Below are positions 7,840 to 15,386 of a stretch of DNA of 34,989 nt, piece by piece. Every line of letters starts with the position of its first letter. Position 1 is the first letter of the stretch. The DNA is from Deltaproteobacteria bacterium (lineage in GTDB: Bacteria > Myxococcota > XYA12-FULL-58-9 > JAFGEK01), in NCBI GenBank assembly GCA_016931625.1, contig JAFGEK010000020.1, forward strand, positions 103,110 through 138,098, written 5' to 3'. A program made the translations under genes and the position numbers. The notes under the pieces are model-generated. The model made no database searches. It was not told the origin of the DNA and worked only from the letters and a program-made list of their open reading frames with translations.

Positions 7840-8609
7840 CGTTTTTTTGTCCATCATGCAGCAAGCAAATTGTTCATAATAACGTCGCATGGTCTCGTTG
7901 TGACACTTGTCACGCTATGGTTTTTCCACAAACGAGTGATTTAAAAGTCATAGTTGCACATGAGTCAGAGAATATTGCAGCACGTATTGGTTTTATTGTA
8001 GCAGAGACAGGACTATGGCCGATGCATGCACCAAATGGCGCTATTGCCATGCATTTACTTGAAAAGAAACATCCACATGCAGCGGTGCTAGATGTAGCTT
8101 TGCCAGAGGTAATGTCTTTTCAAATAATTGAACGTATTCGTTCACGCAAAGAGTTTAACGGAATAAAAGTTATATTAATTGCTTCGGTTTTTAATCACAC
8201 AGCATATAAACGAAGACCGACATCGCTATATGGTGCAGATGATTATGTTGAACAACATCATGTGCATGATCTTTTGCCAGAAAAACTATGTGCTTTACTA
8301 CAGATACCAGCTCCTTCATCTCATGAGAAGTTCAAAGCGATTGACGGGCCAGATACACGAAATGAATTAAATCGAAGTGAGAGGATATTAACTTTAGCGC
8401 GTAGTATTGCCGCTGATGTCGCTTTATATCATCAGCAAGAATTATCAAAATTATCTAAAGGTGAAAGAGATGAAAGACTCGATGTAGCAATCGATGAAGG
8501 TCGACGATTACTTGCTGATATGGTGGGGGGTCAAGCAGCGGTGCAGGGGGATCCGATTGCTGAAGCCTTAGCGGCGATAGTTGCTGAGCTTCGTGGAGGC
8601 ACAGCATGA
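7836..8609 (+). CDS. Zinc-ribbon / degenerate receiver protein of the chemosensory operon
   Basis: A 257-residue protein starting at a GTG inside the cheW stop (GTGA overlap, GGAG at 7826-7829). Residues 1-30 form a small zinc ribbon with Cys5, Cys8, Cys22 and Cys25. Residues about 36-155 follow a receiver fold: VIVAHESENIA, Asp86 in AVLDVALP, VILIASV. The usual second acidic residue pair is His42-Glu43, and the invariant lysine after beta-5 is missing (GADDYVEQHH), so phosphorylation is doubtful. The C-terminal 75 residues are helical (LTLARSIAADVALYHQ, AIDEGRRLLADM). A role as docking or zinc-dependent adaptor within the pathway is an inference from position. Confidence 0.75.
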   Translation: MTFFCPSCSKQIVHNNVAWSRCDTCHAMVFPQTSDLKVIVAHESENIAARIGFIVAETGLWPMHAPNGAIAMHLLEKKHPHAAVLDVALPEVMSFQIIERIRSRKEFNGIKVILIASVFNHTAYKRRPTSLYGADDYVEQHHVHDLLPEKLCALLQIPAPSSHEKFKAIDGPDTRNELNRSERILTLARSIAADVALYHQQELSKLSKGERDERLDVAIDEGRRLLADMVGGQAAVQGDPIAEALAAIVAELRGGTA

Positions 8610-10597
8610 ATCCGGTAACTTCATATGATATTGAAGAAGAACGCTGCCATGCCAAATCTTTAACACTAAATTTGGCCACTGTTACTAGTGATGAGCTCAT
8701 ACCTTTATTAGGGCATCGTAGTTGGCGTGTGCGCAAAGCTACACTCAATCATGCAGAAGGTTTACGAAAACGGCCAGATTTAATTCCATCGATTATTGCT
8801 GCATTGGGTGAACCAGAGAATGCTGGTTTACGAAGTGCTTGTGCTGAGACTCTTATTCGCATTGGCGAAGTAGCCGTACCACAATTGATCCGTGCTTTAG
8901 GGACATCTGATGTCGATATTCGAAAATTTGTAGTAGAAGTTTTAGGTGAAATTGGTTCTGCTGGAGTAGGCCATAGTTTAATAGCTGCATTAGATGACAG
9001 CGATGAAAACGTTAAAGCGTCGGTAGTATCGGCCTTGGCGCATATAGGTGACCGTGACACTGTAGAAGCTTTGAGAGCTCGCCTTGCAAATCGTACAAAA
9101 GATATGCAGCTTACCGCTTACGTCCTTAGCGCTCTTGAAGAACTTCATGCGGAATTACGCTACGAAGAATTGGCTTTATTCTTTGAACGTCCAGAACTTG
9201 CCCGGCTTGTGCACCCCTTATTAGGGCGATGCAATGATCAACGAGCTAGAAAGCGACTTGTTGAAGCTATTACTACTGGTGCTAAAGGTGCACGATATGA
9301 GGCTATTCGTGCGTTAGCGCTGCAGTATCAGCATCTTGACGAAAATTCTGAGTTCGAGTTACGTGATTTGCTTAAAGCTGCTCCTAACGCAATCACCGAT
9401 ATTGAAAAAGCTCTCGATAATCCAGATGATGCAATTACAGAGGCAGCTGTTGTTGTATTAGGTATACTTCGTGAACCAGCTTTTGTTCCTCGAATTCTTG
9501 AAGCTGTTGCCTCAAGACCATTTGTAAAAGCAGCATTTGATGCAATTCGTCCAATGGGTACAGAAGTAGTTCCACCGTTATTAGATGCTATTGATGATTT
9601 ATCAATTGATGCGCGGATATTAGCCTTAGAGGTCATTGAAAGTTTTGGTGATCCAAGAGCTGTTGCAAAATTACTCAGCATTGCTTCTGGTATAGAACCA
9701 CGCGCTGCAGAAGCAGCAATAAGTGCTTTAGGTAAATTAGGTGGTCCAGATTGTATTGACCAATTAATGAATGTCGTTTGCAATGGTGATAATGATATTG
9801 TTCGCCAAACGGCATTAGCATTAGCTGCAATAGGAATACGACATCCTTCAGAGGTTGCTGGCAAAATTAGAGCAGTATTGGCAAATGGAGATGTTAGACC
9901 GGTTTGGATAATAGTGCTTGGTTTAATAGGTCGTAGCGAAGATATGGATACTATTGTGGCAGCAAGCCGTCACCGAGATTCTGATGTACGTCGGGCTGCT
10001 ATTGAGGCTTTTAGCGCATATCACGGCGAAGTAGACGAAAACGTTGTGGTCTTAGCACTAACAGACGAGAGTCCAGCAGTTCGAGCTGTAGCTGCAAGAG
10101 CTTTAGGACATTACCATAGTGAGCGTGTCATAAATGCTTTAATGGTAAGTGTTAATGATACAGATGCCTTAGTTGTAGCTGAGACTTTACGCGCTTTAGG
10201 AAGAGCTGGTGGTGAAAAAGCTGCTACAACCCTGCTTGATGCTGCAGCTAGTTCGCAGGCACCCGTAGCTATTGCTGCTTTACAGAGCTTATTCCGTTTA
10301 CGACCGAAAGGTATAATGCATGCAGTTGAGCGAGCTCTACAGCATGTTGATCCTGAAGTAGTGCGAGAAGCAATTGTTCTCACTATGCGTCTGAGCGTTG
10401 AAGAAACATTGCCATTATTATTGCCATGTTTATCGCATCGTTCATGGCATGTCCGCTTGGCGGCTGCTGAAGCACTAGCGAATCGTGACTTAATTATTGG
10501 CGAAGAAATATTAAATAAAGTCTTAGAGGATGAAACCGAACCACTAGTGCTTGATGCTCTTGAACGTCTTTTTACTATTAGTCGAGGCAGGGGATAA
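8606..10597 (+). CDS. HEAT-repeat protein of the chemosensory operon
   Basis: A 663-residue protein built almost entirely of roughly 30-residue helical HEAT / PBS-lyase-type repeats, for example IIAALGEPENAGLRSACAET, LIRALGTSDVDIRKFVVEVL and LSHRSWHVRLAAAEALA. No signal peptide or membrane segment is seen, so it should be a cytoplasmic protein-binding scaffold. It overlaps its neighbours by ATGA (upstream) and one base (downstream, cheR), so it is an integral operon member. HEAT-repeat proteins are known beside at least one Myxococcus chemosensory cluster, which is a precedent. The partner is unknown. Confidence 0.88.
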   Translation: MNPVTSYDIEEERCHAKSLTLNLATVTSDELIPLLGHRSWRVRKATLNHAEGLRKRPDLIPSIIAALGEPENAGLRSACAETLIRIGEVAVPQLIRALGTSDVDIRKFVVEVLGEIGSAGVGHSLIAALDDSDENVKASVVSALAHIGDRDTVEALRARLANRTKDMQLTAYVLSALEELHAELRYEELALFFERPELARLVHPLLGRCNDQRARKRLVEAITTGAKGARYEAIRALALQYQHLDENSEFELRDLLKAAPNAITDIEKALDNPDDAITEAAVVVLGILREPAFVPRILEAVASRPFVKAAFDAIRPMGTEVVPPLLDAIDDLSIDARILALEVIESFGDPRAVAKLLSIASGIEPRAAEAAISALGKLGGPDCIDQLMNVVCNGDNDIVRQTALALAAIGIRHPSEVAGKIRAVLANGDVRPVWIIVLGLIGRSEDMDTIVAASRHRDSDVRRAAIEAFSAYHGEVDENVVVLALTDESPAVRAVAARALGHYHSERVINALMVSVNDTDALVVAETLRALGRAGGEKAATTLLDAAASSQAPVAIAALQSLFRLRPKGIMHAVERALQHVDPEVVREAIVLTMRLSVEETLPLLLPCLSHRSWHVRLAAAEALANRDLIIGEEILNKVLEDETEPLVLDALERLFTISRGRG

Positions 10598-11475
10598 TGG
10601 CCTTTGGTACTGAGGCTGTAACAATTACTGAGGAGGAATTTCTCCTCATTAGAGGCCTCATTTACAACTACTGTGGAATACTTTTACCACAATCGATGGC
10701 ATATCTAGTAGAACGTCGATTACGACCTCGACTTGATGCTCATGGGTTGACTAGCTTTCGTGATTATTATCGTTTAATTAAATATGGTCGTGATCTTCAC
10801 AATGAATTTGATGAAATTGTTGAACGCATTACTACTAACGAATCTTATTTTTTTCGAGAATCTTATCAGCTTGATGCCTTTACTGATGAAATTATGCCAA
10901 TAATTACCTCTAATAGAGACTCAAGAGAACGTATCCGTATTTGGTCTGCAGGATGTGCCACTGGCGAAGAACCCTATACTATTGCCATGTTAGTAAGAGA
11001 AGCTAAGTCTACACAAGGATACAAGTTTGATATTTTTGGCAATGATGTATCAAAAAAAGTATTACGTTTAGCTCGTGCTGGTTTTTATCGTGAGAACTCG
11101 TTTCGTCAAACCGATAAACGCTATCGTGATAAGTATTTTCACAAAGCGAAAGACGGTTGGCAAATAAACGATGAAATTCGCAGTTCAGTTACTTTTGGTC
11201 ATGTAAATCTCATGGATGAAGCTTCCATGGCGCTAATAGCAAATGTCGATGTAGTCTTTTGTAGGAACGTACTTATCTATTTTTCTGCTGAAAGCCGAGT
11301 ACAACTAATTGATGCATTTTATCGTAAACTTCGCCCAGGCGGTTTTTTGCTTTTAGGCCATTCTGAATCTTTGATTAATTCAAGTACAAAATTTGAGTTA
11401 GTCGCCTTAAAAAATGATATCGTATATCGTAGGCCACCAGATACAAAAATAATTGGACCTAAAAAGGTATCGTAG
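10597..11475 (+). CDS. cheR: Chemoreceptor glutamate methyltransferase CheR
   Basis: SAM-dependent methylation of receptor glutamates for adaptation. The 292-residue protein has the N-terminal helical domain with the active-site stretch RITTNESYFFRE, the SAM pocket WSAGCATGEEPYTIAML, DIFGNDVSKKVLRLARAGFY, VDVVFCRNVLIYF and LRPGGFLLLGHSES. All are intact. Its start overlaps the stop of the HEAT gene by one base. The presence of CheR and CheB implies at least one methylated chemoreceptor encoded elsewhere in the genome. Confidence 0.97.
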   Translation: MAFGTEAVTITEEEFLLIRGLIYNYCGILLPQSMAYLVERRLRPRLDAHGLTSFRDYYRLIKYGRDLHNEFDEIVERITTNESYFFRESYQLDAFTDEIMPIITSNRDSRERIRIWSAGCATGEEPYTIAMLVREAKSTQGYKFDIFGNDVSKKVLRLARAGFYRENSFRQTDKRYRDKYFHKAKDGWQINDEIRSSVTFGHVNLMDEASMALIANVDVVFCRNVLIYFSAESRVQLIDAFYRKLRPGGFLLLGHSESLINSSTKFELVALKNDIVYRRPPDTKIIGPKKVS

Positions 11476-11483
11476 GTAAGCTG

Positions 11484-12563
11484 ATGGGTGTAGCGAAGCT
11501 TCGCGTTTTAGTTGTTGATGATTCTGCATATAACCGCCAGACAATTTCTGAGTTTTTTAGCGGCCATCCTGAATTCGAAGTTGTTGGACGCGCTGAAGAT
11601 GGTGAACAAGGTCTAAAATTAACGGCTTTACTAAAACCTGATCTGATAACTTTAGATATTGAAATGCCGCGGATGGATGGCTTTACTTTTCTGCGTGTTT
11701 TAATGTCGCAAATGCCAACTCCGGTCATTGTGATAAGTTCTCACAGTCGTAAACAAGATGTATTTCAAGCACTTGAATTGGGTGCACTTGACTTTGTTGC
11801 AAAGCCACAAAGATTTTTAGCGCCAGACCTTTCAGAGTTAAAAAATGAAATTATTCGCAAAGCGATGGCAGTACGTTCTTTGCAGGCATTATCATTTGCT
11901 CGTAGATCTTCTTTAGCTAGTAATTCATCAATAAAATCTATTGATAAATCTTATGACCAACTTAGAGAATTCGAGGGTCAACCTCTTGCTCGTATAATTG
12001 CTATTGGGGCTTCTACTGGAGGACCTCCAGCGTTACAGTCTATTTTAAGAGTTTTATCTCCTACCATACCTGTTGCAATACTAGTTTCACAGCATATGCC
12101 CGAAAAATTTACTAAGGCATTTGCGGATCGCCTTAATCGCACTTCACTATTACGAATACGCGAAGCTGAGGCAGGAGATGTCATAGTTCCTGGTAATGTT
12201 TATATCTCTCCTGGCGGTGCTCACATGGAAATTACACGTGGTGGTCCTGAGCCATTTATTATTCGTTTAGGTTCACCGACTCCAGCAGATCGTTACGTGC
12301 CGTCAATTGATCGCTTGTTTACATCATTGGCAAAAGTTAGCGGGCCAAAAGTCGTGGGTGTTGTATTAACAGGTATGGGCGCAGACGGTGCAGAAGGGAT
12401 ACGAATTTTGCATGCTTCAGGAGCTCGTACGATAGCAGAATCTGAAGATTCTGCTATCGTTTTCGGTATGCCAAAAGAAGCGATTCATACTGGTGCTATT
12501 GATGAAGTTCTTTCGCTTGAAGCGATTGTTGAACGTTTGCATGGTTTAGTCACTACTTCATAA
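11484..12563 (+). CDS. cheB: Chemotaxis response regulator / protein-glutamate methylesterase CheB
   Basis: A 359-residue two-domain methylesterase that removes methyl groups from, or deamidates, receptors. The N-terminal receiver has Asp12-Asp13, phosphoacceptor Asp58 (ITLDIEMPRMDG) and a Lys in FVAKPQ. The C-terminal esterase carries the serine motif IAIGASTGGPPAL, the histidine motif VSQHMPEKFTKAFADRL and the aspartate motif GVVLTGMGADGAEGI. It lies eight bases after cheR and ends the operon. Its last six bases overlap a convergent minus-strand gene. A perfect 15-bp inverted repeat followed by four T lies inside the coding sequence near residues 316-326. Confidence 0.97.
   Translation: MGVAKLRVLVVDDSAYNRQTISEFFSGHPEFEVVGRAEDGEQGLKLTALLKPDLITLDIEMPRMDGFTFLRVLMSQMPTPVIVISSHSRKQDVFQALELGALDFVAKPQRFLAPDLSELKNEIIRKAMAVRSLQALSFARRSSLASNSSIKSIDKSYDQLREFEGQPLARIIAIGASTGGPPALQSILRVLSPTIPVAILVSQHMPEKFTKAFADRLNRTSLLRIREAEAGDVIVPGNVYISPGGAHMEITRGGPEPFIIRLGSPTPADRYVPSIDRLFTSLAKVSGPKVVGVVLTGMGADGAEGIRILHASGARTIAESEDSAIVFGMPKEAIHTGAIDEVLSLEAIVERLHGLVTTS
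12429..12460 (+). repeat. Perfect 15-bp inverted repeat inside cheB
   Basis: Arms ACGATAGCAGAATCT (12429-12443) and AGATTCTGCTATCGT (12446-12460) are exact reverse complements separated by GA. The right arm runs into a short T tract (12460-12463). The hairpin resembles an intrinsic terminator but sits about 100 bases before the cheB stop. Confidence 0.9.
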
Positions 12564-13094
12564 TTCTTGTTTATGAGGTTGATACGATCCACCAACAGCT
12601 TCACCAGTGCTAAGGTCAACAGTAAAATCATGCCAGCTATTACTGATAGGATCATATGCTTCACCAATTAGATCATCACCATCAATTTTTAAATGGCGAA
12701 AACCATCCCATGATAAACGTGTAGTTTGCCAGGCGTAACCGCTTGAAAATAAGCCTTCTACCCATAACCCATTGTGGTATACCAAAAGATCGAGATGAGG
12801 AATAACCAAAACACCTTCGACAAAACCGCCAAAATAACGTTTGAGCTCACGAGTTATTGCATCAATTAAGTAAGCTTGACCATGCACTACTACTATAAAT
12901 TCATCGCTTTCCCATAAACGAGCTGTACAGCTGAAATCGCTGTTGCCTGGGGCTAAACTAGCAGTCCAGCTTTGCGGCCCTTTAAAGTGAATTAGCATTG
13001 CAGAGGCACCACCAGCGCCAGCATCAAATACAACGAGGGGGCCGTCGACCTTTGCAGCTGGCGTGATTATCTGAGCTTCATATAAATTAGCCAT
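12558..13094 (-). CDS. Hypothetical protein, 178 residues, convergent to cheB
   Basis: Not recognised. The product has no signal peptide, membrane segment or known catalytic motif. It is rich in Gly, Trp, Tyr and alternating hydrophobic residues (LVVFDAGAGGASAMLIHF, GYAWQTTRLSWDGFRHL, WHDFTVDLSTGEAVGG), which suggests a small all-beta fold. The ATG is at 13092-13094 with only a weak AAGAAA ribosome site. It overlaps the end of cheB by six bases and is transcribed towards it, so its own promoter must lie in the shared 13095-13361 region. Open length and ordinary residue composition support a real gene. Confidence 0.65.
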   Translation of the reverse strand: MANLYEAQIITPAAKVDGPLVVFDAGAGGASAMLIHFKGPQSWTASLAPGNSDFSCTARLWESDEFIVVVHGQAYLIDAITRELKRYFGGFVEGVLVIPHLDLLVYHNGLWVEGLFSSGYAWQTTRLSWDGFRHLKIDGDDLIGEAYDPISNSWHDFTVDLSTGEAVGGSYQPHKQEL

Positions 13095-13222
13095 TGTTTC
13101 TTATTTTACCGATGACTGGCCCCAGGTAAACCTTTGATTGCAAAATTTTATTTATTTAATATTCTCCACATATTTTGTTTTTCTTTTGAATATGTATAAA
13201 CTGGTCATATCAGGAGTTTGTC

Positions 13223-13231
13223 TGGTATAAT
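13223..13231 (+). promoter_or_regulatory. Extended -10 promoter for the TolQ/TolR operon
   Basis: TGGTATAAT matches the extended -10 consensus (TG-N-TATAAT). No good -35 box lies 17-18 bases upstream, which is typical of extended -10 promoters. It is about 130 bases ahead of the GTG start at 13362. The rest of 13095-13361 is AT-rich, with a 7-bp inverted repeat ACATATT/AATATGT (13168-13174, 13189-13195). Confidence 0.5.
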
Positions 13232-13361
13232 ATCTCGCTGAGAATTATTTTTTTGAGAAATATGGAAATATGAGTTAATTGCAGGTAAATAAAGAAGTAC
13301 TGCATGTAGTTAGTGAGCAACATTGTGATGCTTGCTATTTCATACAACGCGGAGATTCAAG

Positions 13362-14030
13362 GTGTTCGCAAAGCTAGCTGAATTTTTTAATGCCGGCGGT
13401 ATTTGGATGTACCCGATCGTTGCAGTTTCAATAGCGGTTTGGGCTATAGGTATTGAGCGTATTTATTCGCTATTTTTCCGCTACAATATCAACGCTGAAC
13501 AATTAATGGCACAGATTCAGAAATTAGTTTTAGCCAATAATATCGATCGTGCTATTAAATTGTGCAACGCCGCCCCATCAGCCGCGTTACCACGAGTTAT
13601 AAAAGCCGCTTTAACTAGAGCCAATAAAGGCGAAGAAGAGATCGCCTCTGCACTTGAAGAAGCCAATGTTGAAGTGCTGCGTGGTTTACAAAAGCGCGTT
13701 CCTTTACTGCCAACATTAGCAAATACTGCAACGTTATGCGGCCTTTTAGGAACAATTGTCGCCTTAATTGAAGCTTTTACTGCAGTTGCTTCAGCTCCGC
13801 CAGATATGAAAAGTCAAATGCTAACTGCCGCACTAGCTATCGGTCTTAATGCTACGGCACTTGGTCTTACTGTCGCTATTCCAGCATTGGTTCTTTATAT
13901 GTTTTTATTTAGCGCTTCAAAGAAGATTATTGAAGACATTGATCAATATTCCTTAAAAATTCAAAATTTATTAGTAGCTCGCGGAAAAAGTCCAAATATG
14001 CCAAACCAATTTTCTAACCCAGGTAGCTAA
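13362..14030 (+). CDS. MotA/TolQ/ExbB-family proton channel protein
   Basis: A 222-residue inner-membrane protein. It has a first membrane helix at about residues 11-33 (GGIWMYPIVAVSIAVWAIGI), a cytoplasmic helical region, and two further helices with the family signatures ANTATLCGLLGTIVALIEAF and AIGLNATALGLTVAIPALVL, which form the proton path with TolR/ExbD partners. The GTG at 13362 is chosen because GGAG at 13351-13354 is correctly spaced and residues follow the family start. The TTG at 13332 has no such site. Two TolR/ExbD-type genes follow, the same one-plus-two make-up as AglQRS, the gliding motor of Myxococcus, but Tol-Pal or ExbB-type roles cannot be excluded. Confidence 0.88.
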   Translation: MFAKLAEFFNAGGIWMYPIVAVSIAVWAIGIERIYSLFFRYNINAEQLMAQIQKLVLANNIDRAIKLCNAAPSAALPRVIKAALTRANKGEEEIASALEEANVEVLRGLQKRVPLLPTLANTATLCGLLGTIVALIEAFTAVASAPPDMKSQMLTAALAIGLNATALGLTVAIPALVLYMFLFSASKKIIEDIDQYSLKIQNLLVARGKSPNMPNQFSNPGS

Positions 14031-14072
14031 TTTTACCTCTGTACGGATATCGAGTTAAAGGAGGCAAGAGAG

Positions 14073-14711
14073 ATGGCCTTCAAGCCGTCAGAGCGTATGA
14101 AGAATTCTGAGATTGGTGAACTCAATCTCATGCTTAACCCTATGATGGATATGTTTGCGGTGCTAATTCCAGCACTACTAATGATGTCGGTCGTGGTCGA
14201 GATAGCAATTGTCAACGTTTCAGCACCATCAATTGGTCCTTCTGAAGGAGGAGCTGAAAAACCACCTGATAAACCGCCACTAAATTTTACTGTCACTATA
14301 TTAGAAACAGGATATGCCCTATCTACAACTCAAGGCCCTATTCCTGGTCCTGATGGCTCAATAGATCCTAAAAAGGCAACAATTCCGATTATAAAAACAA
14401 GTGTTTTATGCTCGAAATATCGAGGTACTAAACCACCACCAAGAACATTAAATGCTAATCAGTCTATTTGCCCGCAAACCCATCCGATGCTGAGAAAAGA
14501 GTTTTATGTATATGATACCAATGCTTTAAGACAGAAAGCTCAAGAAATTAAGGATCAAAATCCTGATGAACACCGAATAATAATTGGAGGTTCAAAAGAA
14601 GTAGAATATGAAGCGTTAATCGATGTTATGGATGCTACTCGTGATTTTGAACAGAAAAGCGGTGAGATTACTACGCTTTTTGATGAAGTTGTATTAAGCC
14701 CTGGGTTATAA
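14073..14711 (+). CDS. ExbD/TolR-family protein (first copy)
   Basis: A 212-residue protein with one N-terminal membrane helix (about residues 24-50) that contains the conserved proton-carrying Asp26 in LNPMMDMFAVLIPALLMMS. A Pro/Gly-rich spacer and a periplasmic domain follow, including the typical RIIIGGSKEVEYEALIDVMD strand-helix. It has two cysteine-containing segments (VLCSKYRG and SICPQTH) that could form a periplasmic disulfide, unusual for this family. A strong ribosome site AAAGGAGG lies just upstream. It is second in the TolQ-TolR-TolR operon. Confidence 0.85.
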   Translation: MAFKPSERMKNSEIGELNLMLNPMMDMFAVLIPALLMMSVVVEIAIVNVSAPSIGPSEGGAEKPPDKPPLNFTVTILETGYALSTTQGPIPGPDGSIDPKKATIPIIKTSVLCSKYRGTKPPPRTLNANQSICPQTHPMLRKEFYVYDTNALRQKAQEIKDQNPDEHRIIIGGSKEVEYEALIDVMDATRDFEQKSGEITTLFDEVVLSPGL

Positions 14712-14727
14712 AGGATCAGGTGTAATT

Positions 14728-15336
14728 ATGACGAGTTTCAACTCAGGACCACCTCAAGGATTTCCAAATGCAAATATGCCGGTGGTGCCACCAGGTTATT
14801 CTATGGGCGATTTACCAGAAGAGCCTAAGAAAAAGAAAAAACGTAGAAAAATAAAAGTACAAGAAAGAGCTTTAGATATTAGCATTAATTCATTGTTAGA
14901 TATTCTCTCCGTGCTTTTAGTCTTTTTAATGAAAAGTTATTCCACGACTACGGTTCAAATTAAGCCATCTAAAGAGCTACAAGTACCATTTTCATGGGCT
15001 AGTGGAATGGTTGAAGACACAACTTCTATTACTATTACCTTAAAAAACATTCTTTTAGATGATAAACCTATTATAAGTTTTTCTGATGGAAAAATTCCAG
15101 AACAAGAACTCAGTGAAGGGAATCTTCGTATTGATAAATTGTTTGAAAAAATACAGGATGAAGTATCTCATCTAAAAAAGATCGAAGCACGCAATAGCAG
15201 GGCGAAATTTCGTGGAATTGTGACGGTAATTGCTGATCGTTATGTTCCATTTCCTTTGTTAGCGCAGGTAATGTATACAGCAGGGCAGGCGGAATTTGGG
15301 CAATTTAAGTTTGCCTTAATTCGTACAGAACGTTAA
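14728..15336 (+). CDS. ExbD/TolR-family protein (second copy)
   Basis: A 202-residue protein with a longer cytoplasmic N-terminus: a Pro-rich stretch then a very basic block (EEPKKKKKRRKIKVQE), before the membrane helix with conserved Asp58 (SINSLLDILSVLLVFLMKSY). The periplasmic domain ends in the family-like IVTVIADRYVPFPLLAQVM. The basic block may contact phospholipid heads or a cytoplasmic partner. It starts 16 bases after the first TolR-like gene with AGGATCAGG upstream, so it is co-transcribed. Two different TolR subunits with one TolQ are the arrangement known from Agl motility motors. Confidence 0.85.
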   Translation: MTSFNSGPPQGFPNANMPVVPPGYSMGDLPEEPKKKKKRRKIKVQERALDISINSLLDILSVLLVFLMKSYSTTTVQIKPSKELQVPFSWASGMVEDTTSITITLKNILLDDKPIISFSDGKIPEQELSEGNLRIDKLFEKIQDEVSHLKKIEARNSRAKFRGIVTVIADRYVPFPLLAQVMYTAGQAEFGQFKFALIRTER

Positions 15337-15386
15337 TTCTATTCAAAATCAATATAATACGCAGTTTTTCAAAGGTATTGTTGAAG

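Noticed and set aside
9328-9864. 178-residue minus-strand reading frame opposite the HEAT gene
   Set aside because: Ser/Ala/Ile-rich antisense shadow of repeated HEAT codons; the plus-strand protein is clearly conserved.
8606-10597. DNA tandem repeat
   Set aside because: The repetition is at protein level (HEAT helices); the DNA copies are strongly diverged.
13362-15336. Firm assignment as aglQ-aglR-aglS
   Set aside because: Composition fits, but TolQ/ExbB families are too similar to separate by eye and no Glt gene is in view.
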